Below are positions 1 through 9,582 of a DNA stretch of 44,852 bases, one piece after another (positions within the stretch are counted from its first letter, which is position 1; the number at the start of each line of letters is the position of its first letter). The stretch lies in NCBI GenBank assembly GCA_013002885.1, contig JABDLS010000097.1, positions 1 through 44,852 on the forward strand, given 5' to 3'. The notes below the pieces were generated by a model. It ran no database searches. It was not told the DNA's origin and saw nothing but the letters and a program-made list of their open reading frames with translations. The translations under genes and the position numbers were made by a program. This stretch comes from Gemmatimonadota bacterium. GTDB lineage: Bacteria; Gemmatimonadota; Gemmatimonadetes; Longimicrobiales; Gaopeijiaceae.

Positions 1-751
1 ACAGCTCGGCTACCTCGCGGTCCAGGTCTTCAGCCACTTCGCGACACCATGGGCCCGCGCAGTTGACGACGCGCCTGGCTCGAAACAGCTGTGCCTCTCC
101 GGAAATGCAGTCCATGGCCCGGATGCCAGAAACCGATCCTTCTTCCATCTCGAGGGTGCGTGCCTCGACGTAGTTGAGCGCGGTGGCACCGTTGGCGCAT
201 GCCCAGCGCAGCGTCTCCATGAGGACGCGAACCGAACTCCTCATGATCGCGTCGTACCAAACGCCGCCACCCTTCAGCCCATCGGGCCGGAGGGCCGGTA
301 TGAGTGAGCGCGTGTCGGTGGGACCCAGGATCCGCCCCGCGGGAAGGTTCTGGGTGGGAAGCACACCCTGGTTGCGGCCACGGGACAGCAGGTCGTTTGC
401 CCACAGCGCCGCCCGGAAGATGCCCGGGCGCTTGAGGCCACGGCCGTAGAGCGGCATGACGCACTCGAGGGGCTCGACGAGCTCCGGGAAGGTGCGGCAG
501 AACCATCGGCGCTCCTCCACCGAGGTCCGGAAGCGTCGTAGATCCAGAGACTGGAGATAACGGAGGCCCCCATGCACGATTCGAAGAGAGCTCCAGCTCG
601 TCGCACCGCCGAAGTCGTCTCGCTCGAGGAGCAGCGTCCGAAGTCCCCGCCGTGCGGCCTCGGCGGTGAGGATCGCACCGTAGATGCCACCACCGACCGC
701 CACCAGGTCGTACGCTTCGGCCGCGGCAGCCCGCACATCACGTTCGATCAT
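1..751 (-). CDS. GlpD-like FAD-dependent oxidoreductase, 3' end cut by window edge
   Basis: The first 250 residues of a DAO/GlpD-superfamily flavoprotein are visible; the C-terminus lies beyond the left edge. Near the N-terminus there is a Rossmann FAD site (AVGGGIYGA, about residues 14-22), then an acidic strand end LLLERDDFGG. This is followed by the ATSWSS and RIVHGGLRYLQ motifs typical of glycerol-3-phosphate dehydrogenases (GlpD/GlpA type). A second nucleotide-binding strand, RRVVNCAGPW, appears near residue 235. The family oxidises glycerol 3-phosphate or related hydroxy acids at the membrane. The start ATG (749-751) overlaps the stop of the upstream hydrolase in an ATGA arrangement, so the two are probably translationally coupled. 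Substrate is unknown; in a polysaccharide locus it may act on a glycerol-phosphate or sugar-acid intermediate (inference). Confidence 0.82.
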   Translation of the reverse strand, partial: MIERDVRAAAAEAYDLVAVGGGIYGAILTAEAARRGLRTLLLERDDFGGATSWSSLRIVHGGLRYLQSLDLRRFRTSVEERRWFCRTFPELVEPLECVMPLYGRGLKRPGIFRAALWANDLLSRGRNQGVLPTQNLPAGRILGPTDTRSLIPALRPDGLKGGGVWYDAIMRSSVRVLMETLRWACANGATALNYVEARTLEMEEGSVSGIRAMDCISGEAQLFRARRVVNCAGPWCREVAEDLDREVAEL

Positions 752-1599
752 GCCCGCCGTCCGTGCATCGAGGGAGGCCGGGGAGGCTGCTTCCGAAGGC
801 GAAGCCCGATCTGGCGCCTGGCGAACGTGGTCAGGTGCTCGAGTCGCCCATACCCTTCCGGCTGGATCCGCGTACGGAGGGCGCGCTTGATCGCGGCGGC
901 GGGGCTCTCCAGGTCGGCGGAGTTCTCGAGGACGAATCCGAAGCGTCCTGGCTTCGCGACCTCGGCAGGCAGCGGCAGTGGGTCGCTGCCGCGAAGGATC
1001 GGAATATTTCGACGCTCCGCGAGGGAGAAGAGCGGGGGCCGCAGGCCGACCCCCGGCCGTCCGCCGTTGTCACCCACGAAGAGACGTTCGGCGCCGGGGG
1101 AGGTCAGCATGTCCTGGACGATCCTGCCCCGCCGTCCCGTCCACTTACCGAAGCCCCATGGCATGACGGCCAGCGCTTCGCTCGAAGCGACGACTGCGGC
1201 GGCCTCCTTCGCTGGCAGTCCGTCCGGATACTCGCTCATGGTTCCAAGCGCCAGGACCTCCAGACGCTCGAACGTCACGAGCTGGCGCCCCGCGACGAAG
1301 ACGAGCTGTTCGCCGTCGTCCCGCCGAGCCAGCAGGGAGCAATCCTCTTGTGTCGGGTTGACCGTCCATTCGGGTGCGGCCCGTGCAATGTACCCCTCGG
1401 AGAAAGCCCTGAAATCGTGACGCCAGGAGTTCTCCGTCAGCATGAGACAGCCGACGGCTTCGGCGAGCCCCTTCTCGGCGCGGGCCGCTGCGAAGTTCGA
1501 CGCGGCGGCTTGGAGAAAGTCGCCTACCTCGAAGCACGGATGGAAGTGGACGTGTCCGTCCACGAGCAGGGCTCCGGGGTTGTCCTGCCGGGTGGTCAC
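748..1599 (-). CDS. PHP/amidohydrolase-like metal-dependent hydrolase
   Basis: A 283-residue cytosolic protein without signal peptide. Residues 13-22 read VDGHVHFHPC, an HxH metal-binding motif after the first beta strand, as in PHP and amidohydrolase TIM barrels. Later segments include VMPWGFGKW (about 145-153), FVGDNGGRP (about 174-182) and ILRGSDPLP (about 201-209); the GSD is where PHP proteins place a late metal ligand. I cannot name the substrate. It is the first gene of a two-gene leftward unit and its TGA overlaps the ATG of the GlpD-like oxidoreductase, so the two products probably work together. Calling it a hydrolase rests on the HxH and GSD motifs only. Confidence 0.7.
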   Translation of the reverse strand: MTTRQDNPGALLVDGHVHFHPCFEVGDFLQAAASNFAAARAEKGLAEAVGCLMLTENSWRHDFRAFSEGYIARAAPEWTVNPTQEDCSLLARRDDGEQLVFVAGRQLVTFERLEVLALGTMSEYPDGLPAKEAAAVVASSEALAVMPWGFGKWTGRRGRIVQDMLTSPGAERLFVGDNGGRPGVGLRPPLFSLAERRNIPILRGSDPLPLPAEVAKPGRFGFVLENSADLESPAAAIKRALRTRIQPEGYGRLEHLTTFARRQIGLRLRKQPPRPPSMHGRRA

Positions 1600-1757
1600 G
1601 TCTGAACCGTCTCCTGGGGGGCTGACCCTCCCACGCTATTGCACCGGGCGCACGGGGGGCAATAAGTATCAATGCTCGACCCCGCGACCCGTATCGTACG
1701 GCTTGGCTCTCCGCGTGTGCTTCTCCCGGACCGCACTCCCCCCTTCAGGTTGATCGT
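1600..1757. other. Divergent intergenic region with an inverted repeat
   Basis: This 158-nt spacer separates the leftward hydrolase unit from the rightward epimerase. It contains an imperfectly spaced inverted repeat, TATTGC (1637-1642) and GCAATA (1659-1664), with a 16-nt G-rich centre. No convincing -35/-10 or -24/-12 pair was found. It must hold both promoters, and the repeat could be an operator. Confidence 0.35.
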
Positions 1758-2714
1758 ATGTCCATTCTCGTCACCGGTGCAGCCGGCTTCATCGGCTCTC
1801 ACACATGCGAGGCCCTCCTCGAGGGAGGCGAGCGCGTCGTCGGCCTCGACAACTTCGATGACTTCTACGCTCCGGAGGTGAAGGAGCGCCACCTGGCGGG
1901 CGCCCGCGAGCACGAGGGCTTCACGCTGGTACGCGGCGACATTCGCGACCCGGGTGCCCTCGATGCGCTCCCCGACCACGTCGAGGCGGTGGTCCACCTG
2001 GCGGCAAGAGCTGGAGTTCGTCCGTCCATCGAGCATCCCGAGCTCTATGCGGACGTCAATATCATGGGCACGGTGCGGCTACTGGCGTGGGCGAAGAAGC
2101 GTGGGGTCCGCAGATTCGTCTTTGCCTCTTCGTCCTCCGTATACGGCAACAACGAGAAGGTGCCGTTTTCCGAGTCCGATCGGGTCGACCACCCCATCTC
2201 GCCGTATGCCGCGACCAAGAAGGCCGGGGAGCTCGTCTGCCATGCGGCGTCTCACCTCGACGGGATCGCCACCGCGTGCCTGCGCTTCTTCACGGTATAC
2301 GGCCCGCGGCAGCGCCCCGACCTCGCGGTGCACAAGTTCGCACGCATCCTCCGCGACGGAGGCGCGATCCCCATGTTCGGGGACGGCACCACGAGCCGGG
2401 ACTACACCTACATCGACGACACCGTCTCCGGCGTGATCGGCGCACTCGAGTGGGTGAGTCGTCACGAGGGCGCCTACCGGATCTTCAACCTGGGGAATCA
2501 CCGGACGGTCGCGCTGACGGAGATGATACGGACCATCGGGGAAGAGATGGGTGTCGAGCCGCGCATCGAGCAGCTTCCGATGCAGCCGGGAGACGTCGCG
2601 CGGACCTATGCCGACATCGAGCGCGCTCGCGACGAGCTCGGCTACAGCCCGGAAACGGCGTTTCGGGACGGGGTCCGCCGTTTCCTGCAGTGGTTCTCGC
2701 AACAGCCAGGGTAG
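1758..2714 (+). CDS. NAD-dependent epimerase (GalE / UDP-glucuronate 4-epimerase type)
   Basis: A 318-residue extended SDR. The NAD site TGAAGFIG is at residues 6-13, followed by the acidic strand end GLDNFDDFY. The catalytic region has SSSSVYG (124-130) and the YxxxK pair Y150/K154 in SPYAATKK. The HLAARAGVRPSIE segment (80-92) and FFTVYGPRQRPD are characteristic of UDP-glucuronate 4-epimerases and related GalE enzymes. FGDGTTSRDYTYIDD is the conserved substrate-lobe motif. It most likely interconverts a UDP-hexuronate or UDP-hexose pair to feed polymer synthesis. Length matches the family. It is a single rightward gene with ATG preceded by a weak AGG. Exact sugar specificity cannot be read from sequence alone. 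Confidence 0.9.
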   Translation: MSILVTGAAGFIGSHTCEALLEGGERVVGLDNFDDFYAPEVKERHLAGAREHEGFTLVRGDIRDPGALDALPDHVEAVVHLAARAGVRPSIEHPELYADVNIMGTVRLLAWAKKRGVRRFVFASSSSVYGNNEKVPFSESDRVDHPISPYAATKKAGELVCHAASHLDGIATACLRFFTVYGPRQRPDLAVHKFARILRDGGAIPMFGDGTTSRDYTYIDDTVSGVIGALEWVSRHEGAYRIFNLGNHRTVALTEMIRTIGEEMGVEPRIEQLPMQPGDVARTYADIERARDELGYSPETAFRDGVRRFLQWFSQQPG

Positions 2715-2735
2715 AGAGGCTGCTCGCCCTCCCTC

Positions 2736-3581
2736 CTAGACACAACCGTGGTCCACGAACACCCCCTTCGACCGAAGCGCGTCGACGCTCGGGCAGTCCA
2801 CCGCCGTGCCCCTCAGATTGACTGTGTCGCCATCTCCGACGTTCTGGCTCTCGATGAGCGGCTGGATGTCGGACAGGGAGATGTTCTCGCTGAGGTCCAG
2901 CGTCGCCAGGGCGGGAAGCCCGGCGAGCGCGGTGAGGTCCGTCACCTCGTTCGCGGAGAGCGACAGCGAAAGGACGCGGGTAAGGCCGCCGAGAGCTCCG
3001 AGGTCCGAGATGAGGTTGTCGCCCAGCCGCAAGGAAAGCAGGCGCGTGAGCCCTCGCAGGGGACCGACGTCGCCGATCCGGTTTTCCGCGAGGTCTAGGA
3101 ACTGTAGACCCGTGAGCCCGGCGAGGGGCTCGGCGTCGGCAACCGCGTTGTCGTGTGCGTCCAGGAAGGTGAGACTCGCGAGGCTCTGGATGCCATCGAG
3201 CGTCGTCAGGCCGGACGACGGGATGAACAGGACCTGAAGGACGTCCAGGCCCGACAATGGCTCCAGGTCGCCGATCGTGTTCCCGGTGACGTCGAGGACC
3301 CTGAGATTCACCAGGTTCTGGATCCCCTGCAGGCTCGTGACGCCGGCTTCGCTCGCGTCGAGCTCTCTCAGCGTGGCCATGCGGGCGCACGTGAGGCCGG
3401 AGGTCCCCGAGACTCCAAGGGCTTGCCGGACCGCAGCTTCCAGCGCCGGGTCCTCGAAATTCGCGCGCGCCTCGCTCGACTCCCCGACGCACGACTCCGT
3501 CGGTTCCAGATCCGCAGGGCTGGAGCAGGCGGGCAAGAGCAGAAGGCCGGTCGAGAAGCAGAATGTCCGAAGTCGGGCCAT
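2736..3581 (-). CDS. Leucine-rich-repeat lipoprotein (internalin-like LRR)
   Basis: A predicted 281-residue lipoprotein. The start at 3581 gives the signal MARLRTFCFSTGLLLLPAC with lipobox LLPAC; the reading frame is open 18 codons further upstream, but those would spoil the signal sequence. The mature part begins with a short domain resembling internalin caps (FEDPALEAAVRQAL) and then about eight 22-residue repeats of the form L.sL..L.lgdN.IsDl.pL.gLt. These repeats build a curved solenoid used for protein or glycan binding. The last segment (TAVDCPSVDAL...DHGC) has two cysteines that could form a capping disulfide. It converges with the epimerase across a 21-nt gap. Role in the locus unknown; surface or periplasmic binding is inferred. 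Confidence 0.85.
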   Translation of the reverse strand: MARLRTFCFSTGLLLLPACSSPADLEPTESCVGESSEARANFEDPALEAAVRQALGVSGTSGLTCARMATLRELDASEAGVTSLQGIQNLVNLRVLDVTGNTIGDLEPLSGLDVLQVLFIPSSGLTTLDGIQSLASLTFLDAHDNAVADAEPLAGLTGLQFLDLAENRIGDVGPLRGLTRLLSLRLGDNLISDLGALGGLTRVLSLSLSANEVTDLTALAGLPALATLDLSENISLSDIQPLIESQNVGDGDTVNLRGTAVDCPSVDALRSKGVFVDHGCV

Positions 3582-3685
3582 GCAGGGTATCCGGAGGGCG
3601 CATCGGGGGGGACGTGATCCTTTTACGTACCCCATGGATGCGTTAAAAATGTGTCAGAAGGCAAGTTGACCCAGACCGCGCCCCC

Positions 3686-4642
3686 ATGACCGAACAGCCG
3701 CACGTCTCCGTCGTCGTGCCCATGATGAACGAAGAGGCGAACGTCGCTCCGTTGGTTGACGCGGTTCGGGACGCGCTGCCGGAATCCATGACGTGGGAGC
3801 TCATCCTGGTCGATGACGGCAGCCGGGACCAGACACGAGAGATCGGCGCCGCGTTGTCGGTGGAGGATCCTCGGGTTCGCCTCGTGGCCCTCGCCCGCAA
3901 TTACGGTCAGTCGACGGCCATGCAGGCGGGGTTCGATTGCGCGCGCGGGAGCGTGGTCGTCACCATGGACGGTGATCTACAGAACGATCCACGCGACATC
4001 CCGCTCCTTCTCGAGAAGCTCGACGAGGGCTTCGATCTCGTGGCCGGCTACCGGATCCGGCGGCAAGATCGCTTCTTCACACGCAAGGTCCCCTCGTGGG
4101 TGGCCAACCGTATCATCCGCTGGATCACAGGCGTCGCGATCCGAGACAACGGGTGCTCGCTCAAGGCGTATCGGCGGGAGCTCCTCTCGGGAATGCGCCT
4201 CTATTCGGAGATGCACCGATTCATCCCGGCGCTCGCGGCGGCGACCGCAGGCGCCCGCATCACCGAGGTGGGCGTCCGACACCACGCCCGGACGCGGGGG
4301 GAGAGTAAGTATGGTCTATCCCGAATCTTCCGCGTCCTCGCCGATCTCATGTCCATCAAGATGATCCGATCCTTCCGGCTCAGGCCGCTCGTGCTCTTCG
4401 CGGCCCTGGCGGCCGGCTCGGCTATCCTGGGGGCGCTCAGCGGCGCAGCCAGTCTGGTGGCGATCTTCACCTTCCAGCCCACCGACGCCGCCTCGATGGT
4501 CTTTCCTGGCATCGCGCTCCTCTGGTTCGCGCTGTCCCTCTTCCTGCTCATGCTCGGTCTGGTCGGTGAAGGCGTCATCCGCCAACATCGCGTTCGGGGT
4601 TTGAGAATCGTCCCGCTCACGCGGATGAGGTCCTTCCAGTGA
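3686..4642 (+). CDS. GT2 membrane glycosyltransferase (DPM1/GtrB-like)
   Basis: A 318-residue family 2 glycosyltransferase of the polyprenyl-phosphate type. The GT-A core has VSVVVPMMNEE (7-17), the nucleotide-binding LVDDGSRD (41-48) and a complete metal-binding DGD at residues 95-97 in VVTMDGDLQNDP. The RGESKYGL segment is typical of dolichyl-phosphate mannosyltransferase and GtrB relatives. Two transmembrane segments follow (about 232-262 and 268-300). The family moves a sugar from a nucleotide donor onto undecaprenyl phosphate at the inner face of the membrane. Its TGA overlaps the ATG of the next gene (ATGA), a degenerate paralogue, and the two probably form a pair. Confidence 0.88.
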   Translation: MTEQPHVSVVVPMMNEEANVAPLVDAVRDALPESMTWELILVDDGSRDQTREIGAALSVEDPRVRLVALARNYGQSTAMQAGFDCARGSVVVTMDGDLQNDPRDIPLLLEKLDEGFDLVAGYRIRRQDRFFTRKVPSWVANRIIRWITGVAIRDNGCSLKAYRRELLSGMRLYSEMHRFIPALAAATAGARITEVGVRHHARTRGESKYGLSRIFRVLADLMSIKMIRSFRLRPLVLFAALAAGSAILGALSGAASLVAIFTFQPTDAASMVFPGIALLWFALSLFLLMLGLVGEGVIRQHRVRGLRIVPLTRMRSFQ

Positions 4643-5646
4643 CCGAACCCACGACGGCCCCGGTCACGGCGGCATCTCCCATGACCGCAGGCGGTTCCGG
4701 CGCTCGCGCGGCGGTCTCTGTCATCGTCCCGGTCACCGAGCGGCCGCACGACCTCGCCTGGCTGTACCGCACCTTCTCCGCAGAGTTCGTAGAGGCCGGC
4801 CGGCCCTTTGAGTTCGTCTTTGCGCTCGAGCCCTGGGGGCGCGCCCTCGCCGAGCCCCTCGATCCGCTGATGGCCGCCGGCGAGCCCGTGCGAGTCATCG
4901 AAGTCGGTCAGACGGTCGGGGAGTCCGCTCTGCTCGACGCAGCGGCTTCCGTATGTACGAGTTCGATCGTGGTCACGCTGCCTGCGTATCCGAGGGTCCG
5001 GCCCGGCGCGTTGGAGGAGTTGGTCGAGACCTTGGAGAGCCAGGAGGTGGACATGGCCTCGGCGGTGCGCGTCTCAGAGGGCTCGAGCCTGGTGAACCGG
5101 GTGCAGAACAGGCTCTTCCACCTGCTTCTCGGGCGGATGGGCGGGGGTGGCTTTCGCGACGTCGCCTCGGGCGTCCGCGCCATGCGGCGAGCCATCTTCG
5201 AGGATCTCCCCCTCTACGGCGACTTCTTCCGCTTCCTCCCGGTGCTCGCGGCGCGCGAGGGCTTCTCGGTCGTCGAGCACGAGGTGGAGCAGCATCCCGA
5301 GGACCAGCGAACCAGAGTCTACCGCCCGGGCGTCTACCTGCGGCGGCTGATCGATCTGTTGGGTGTCTTCTTCATCGTCCGCTTCACCCAGAAGCCCCTG
5401 CGCTTCTTCGGTCTGGTGGGGAGCTTCTTCGCCCTCTCGGGAGGTGCGATCCTCACCGTCCTGCTGGTTCAGCGGCTGGGCGGGCGCGGGATCGCCGACC
5501 GTCCGCTTCTCTTGCTCGGTACCCTGCTACTGGTGTTGGGCGTGCAGGCGATCGCGATGGGGCTGATCGGAGAGATCATCGTCCACCTCAACGCGTCGCA
5601 CAGCCGAACGTACCGGCTACGAAAAGACCCTTCCGACGGCGACTGA
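4639..5646 (+). CDS. Degenerate GT2 paralogue (probable pseudo-glycosyltransferase)
   Basis: A 335-residue protein with the same plan as its upstream neighbour: a GT-A-like N-terminus starting VSVIVPVTERP (26-36) and two C-terminal transmembrane segments (about 255-280 and 293-320). The catalytic sites are gone. Where the neighbour has LVDDGS, this protein reads FVFALEPWG (59-67); where the neighbour has MDGD, it reads LPAYPR (114-119). The fold-specific segments FRDVASGVRAMRR and FFRFLPVLAAREGF are retained, so it is not simply decayed. Coupled translation with an intact GT2 suggests a heteromeric partner or regulatory subunit. An alternative is an unusual metal-independent GT2. The frame is uninterrupted, arguing against a pseudogene. 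Confidence 0.8.
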   Translation: MTEPTTAPVTAASPMTAGGSGARAAVSVIVPVTERPHDLAWLYRTFSAEFVEAGRPFEFVFALEPWGRALAEPLDPLMAAGEPVRVIEVGQTVGESALLDAAASVCTSSIVVTLPAYPRVRPGALEELVETLESQEVDMASAVRVSEGSSLVNRVQNRLFHLLLGRMGGGGFRDVASGVRAMRRAIFEDLPLYGDFFRFLPVLAAREGFSVVEHEVEQHPEDQRTRVYRPGVYLRRLIDLLGVFFIVRFTQKPLRFFGLVGSFFALSGGAILTVLLVQRLGGRGIADRPLLLLGTLLLVLGVQAIAMGLIGEIIVHLNASHSRTYRLRKDPSDGD

Positions 5647-5658
5647 GTAGGTCCGAGC

Positions 5659-6387
5659 CTACCTGGAGCCCTTGCGGCCGACCATGACCGGCATGGTCTT
5701 GAGCATGATGCGGAGGTCTTCGCTGGCGGAGCGCTTGCGCAGGTACTGAAGGTCCAACTCGACCTTCTTGCGGACGTCCTCGAGATCCGAATCGTACGAC
5801 AACGACACCTGGGCCAGGCCCGTGATGCCAGGCAAGACCTGCTGCCGTCGTTCGTAGTTGCCGAGCTCTTCGCGGATGTCCTGAAAGATCTCGGGCTGCT
5901 CCGGCCGCGGTCCCACGATGTTCATGTCGCCCAGGAGGACGTTGAAGAGCTGGGGGAACTCGTCGAGTCGGAAGGCACGCAGAAACCGCCCGACCGGCGT
6001 GACGCGTGGGTCGTTCTCGGTCGCCCAGACCTGCTTCTCCGCTCCCTCTTCCTGGTGGTACATGGTGCGGAACTTGTACATCGTGAAGATCCGCCCGCCC
6101 ATATCCTGGTTTCGCTTCGGGTTCAACTTGCTGCCCGCACGATCCACCCGACGGTCGAGGCCCACCCGCTTCTGCTTGTAGATGACGGGCCCCCGCGACG
6201 TGAGCCGCACCAGAAGCGCGATGACGAGCATGATAGGCGCCGTCATCACGATCAGTACGGCGGCGGCCACTACATTCAGTGGACGACGCAGCCGGTCACC
6301 CTTGTGGGGGCGTACCTTCACCATCGCGTTCCAAGCCTGGAAGCGGATGGAGGTTGGCGTCGGGTCTGGGGGGTTCGCGATCTTCAC
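5659..6387 (-). CDS. Undecaprenyl-phosphate sugar-1-phosphate transferase (bacterial sugar transferase family)
   Basis: A 242-residue initiating phosphoglycosyltransferase of the monotopic (WbaP/PglC) family that loads the first sugar phosphate onto undecaprenyl phosphate. Visible features: a membrane-entering hydrophobic helix (about 37-62), KQKRVG (71-76), FTMYKFRTMY (101-110), the catalytic D142-E143 in RLDEFPQLFNVLLGDMNIVG, GPRPE (159-163) and LPGITGLAQVS. Between KQKRVG and KFRTM there is an insertion of roughly 17 residues rich in Arg, Lys and Asn compared with the usual spacing. There is no N-terminal four-helix/CoA-binding-like region, so this is the short form. The start is GTG; an in-frame ATG 21 codons later is possible. 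A good sigma-54 -24/-12 element lies 61-75 nt upstream of the start. Confidence 0.9.
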   Translation of the reverse strand: MKIANPPDPTPTSIRFQAWNAMVKVRPHKGDRLRRPLNVVAAAVLIVMTAPIMLVIALLVRLTSRGPVIYKQKRVGLDRRVDRAGSKLNPKRNQDMGGRIFTMYKFRTMYHQEEGAEKQVWATENDPRVTPVGRFLRAFRLDEFPQLFNVLLGDMNIVGPRPEQPEIFQDIREELGNYERRQQVLPGITGLAQVSLSYDSDLEDVRKKVELDLQYLRKRSASEDLRIMLKTMPVMVGRKGSR

Positions 6388-6447
6388 GCCTGTTCGTAGA
6401 CCTTTTCGGTCGGACGGTCGGGGGGCTGCGAGGATTACACAGGATAC

Positions 6448-6462
6448 GCAAGGTACGTTCCA
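6448..6462 (-). promoter_or_regulatory. Candidate sigma-54 (-24/-12) promoter of the sugar transferase
   Basis: On the minus strand the 15-mer TGGAACGTACCTTGC matches the RpoN consensus TGGCAC-N5-TTGC at all but one defined position and keeps the GG-N10-GC spacing. It predicts a start near 6436 and a leader of about 49 nt before the GTG at 6387. The adjacent operon encodes the NtrC-type activator such a promoter requires. Confidence 0.6.
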
Positions 6463-6498
6463 TCAGCACCTTGCGATACAGTTAATTTCACCCCCGAA

Positions 6499-6514
6499 CC
6501 TCAAGCCATTGAGG
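6499..6514. promoter_or_regulatory. Perfect 6-bp palindrome, possible activator site
   Basis: CCTCAA-gcca-TTGAGG is a perfect inverted repeat. It lies about 63-78 nt upstream of the predicted start of the sigma-54 promoter, where an enhancer-binding regulator could bind. It could equally be a hairpin with no role. No clear copy was found upstream of the other two sigma-54 candidates. Confidence 0.3.
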
Positions 6515-6639
6515 TACAGTGACTTACCGCGTTATTTCAGGCGGTGTTCCTGGCTTGACTGGCGGCGTGGGGATGCTCGAGGGGTCGGCCCGTCTGTGGG
6601 AACGGCGCAACACCTCCCAAACTCGCGGGCATGCGAGCC

Positions 6640-7734
6640 TCAGTCGCTCGAGTCGGCGGGTACGACGAACGAGAACTGCGAGCCATTCTCGTCGGAGAAG
6701 TCGAGTACGAGCTCCGAGTTCATGCCTCGCAGAAGCCGCCTCGTGATGGACAGCCCGACGCCACTGGCGGAGAAGCGAGGGCCCGCCCTGGTCCCTCCCT
6801 CCCTACGACGAAAGGGCTTGAACAGCTCCTTCTGCTTCTCCGGATGAATTCCCCGACCCGTGTCGCGCACGCGGAACTCGAACAGATCGCCCGGCAAGGC
6901 CCGCACCTCAAGCTCCACTCTCCCTTGATCCGTGAACTTGAGCGCGTTGGTCGTGAGGTTGAGGAGCACACGGCTCAGGGCATGAACGTGACCGCGGGCC
7001 TGTGCCCGCTCGGGGACGAGGGTCTTCAGCTCCAAGCCCCTCTCCTCGACCATGGGACGCACCATCCGCTCGACCGTCGAGAAAAGCTCGGGAAGAGAGA
7101 AGAGTTCGACATCCTCGTCGGTCAGGTCCCTCTCGCGGCGAGCGAGGTCCAGCACGTCGGAGGCGATCGACGTCAGCTCGAACGCCGCTCCGTACATGAG
7201 GCCGAGCTGACTCCGCTGCGTCTCGTTCACGGGCCCGCTATGACCGTCTCGAAGCGCTTCGGACAGGAAGAGGATCGAGGTCAGGGGCGAGCGGAAGTCG
7301 TGGACGATCTCCACCAGCAGCTCGAACGCGTCCGCGCCACCCATCGTGGCCTCGAGACCGCCCCGCTCGGAGGCGCTGGGCGCGTGGGGATCGCTCCCCA
7401 CTTTGGCCAGCGCCCTGAGCGTGTCGACGACAGCAACCGCCTGGTCCGGGTCGGAGACCGGATCGCGGAGGAGCTCGCGAGTGAACACCTGGGTGAGCGG
7501 GCCGACCAGCGGATTCGAGGCGGCCCAGGCCCGGACGGGCTCGGGGTCCGCCCCGTCGAGGATCTGCTCCACCCGTCGACGCAGCTCGGCGAGGCACGCG
7601 TCGACCCCCCCTGCGCCGCTGGGGGCGTGGTCGAGCCCGAGCTCATGGGCCCGGGCGGCGACGCGATCGGTTGCGGCGGAGAGGAGCGCCGCCGGGTCCT
7701 GCGCCACGCCTGGCCCCGGCGCCTCGGTCCTCAC
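6640..7734 (-). CDS. Soluble sensor histidine kinase
   Basis: A 364-residue kinase without any transmembrane segment. The first 135 residues are an Ala/Leu-rich, mostly helical region with no domain I recognise. The HisKA domain has the phosphoacceptor His145 in EIVHDFRSPLTSI. The ATPase domain shows the N box (LLNLTTNALKF, Asn263), G1 DTGRGI (291-296), an F box near FKPFRRREGG and G2 GVGLSI (325-330), so it should be active. The start is GTG with a good ribosome site (GAGAGGG) and lies 7 nt after the stop of the sigma-54 response regulator, making them a two-gene operon and a cognate pair. A cytoplasmic or partner-borne cue is implied because no sensory membrane domain is present. Confidence 0.9.
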   Translation of the reverse strand: MRTEAPGPGVAQDPAALLSAATDRVAARAHELGLDHAPSGAGGVDACLAELRRRVEQILDGADPEPVRAWAASNPLVGPLTQVFTRELLRDPVSDPDQAVAVVDTLRALAKVGSDPHAPSASERGGLEATMGGADAFELLVEIVHDFRSPLTSILFLSEALRDGHSGPVNETQRSQLGLMYGAAFELTSIASDVLDLARRERDLTDEDVELFSLPELFSTVERMVRPMVEERGLELKTLVPERAQARGHVHALSRVLLNLTTNALKFTDQGRVELEVRALPGDLFEFRVRDTGRGIHPEKQKELFKPFRRREGGTRAGPRFSASGVGLSITRRLLRGMNSELVLDFSDENGSQFSFVVPADSSD

Positions 7735-7741
7735 CGCCCTC

Positions 7742-9274
<1,533 letters not shown>

Positions 9275-9582
9275 AGAGTTCAGATTCCGAGCGACTGTTG
9301 TACCTCCGCCTCAGACGCCGAAAAGGCCCCGGTCGGACGAAGGAATCGGGCTTCGTAGTGCGATGGTCCGCGGAATCTAACATCCGTCGGCTCGGAGGCA
9401 GATACAAGAGTTTCGTCCCGAGGAGCCTCGGAGCCGCCACACCTGTGTCTCGTTGGTGCCACAGCCTGGTTCATCGCGGCCGGCGGGGGGAAACGTCGTC
9501 CTGTCGGGCGACGGGACGACTGTTGTAGCTTGTAAACCATTGGGCTTCGCCCAAGAACACCGAACTCGAGAAGTCGCTGCAT
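9275..9582. other. Divergent intergenic region between regulator and BY-kinase
   Basis: This 308-nt gap must carry promoters for the leftward regulator-kinase operon and the rightward Wzz/BY-kinase gene. The only structure I see is a short hairpin, TTGGGC-ttc-GCCCAA (9540-9554), ending 28 nt before the ATG at 9583; it would lie in the kinase leader. No -24/-12 element with both GG and GC in register plus an AT-rich -12 was found. No coding frame stands out. Confidence 0.45.

Larger units (their letters stand above)
6388..6639. other. Intergenic control region before the sugar transferase
   Basis: This 252-nt gap between the histidine kinase stop and the sugar transferase start is noticeably more AT-rich than its surroundings near 6470-6540. 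It holds a leftward sigma-54 element and an upstream palindrome, listed separately. No open frame with coding character was found. Confidence 0.5.

Noticed and set aside
5647-5662. GTAGG/CCTAC inverted repeat between convergent genes as a bidirectional terminator
   Set aside because: The stem is 5 bp, overlaps the stop region of the sugar transferase and has no T tract on either side.
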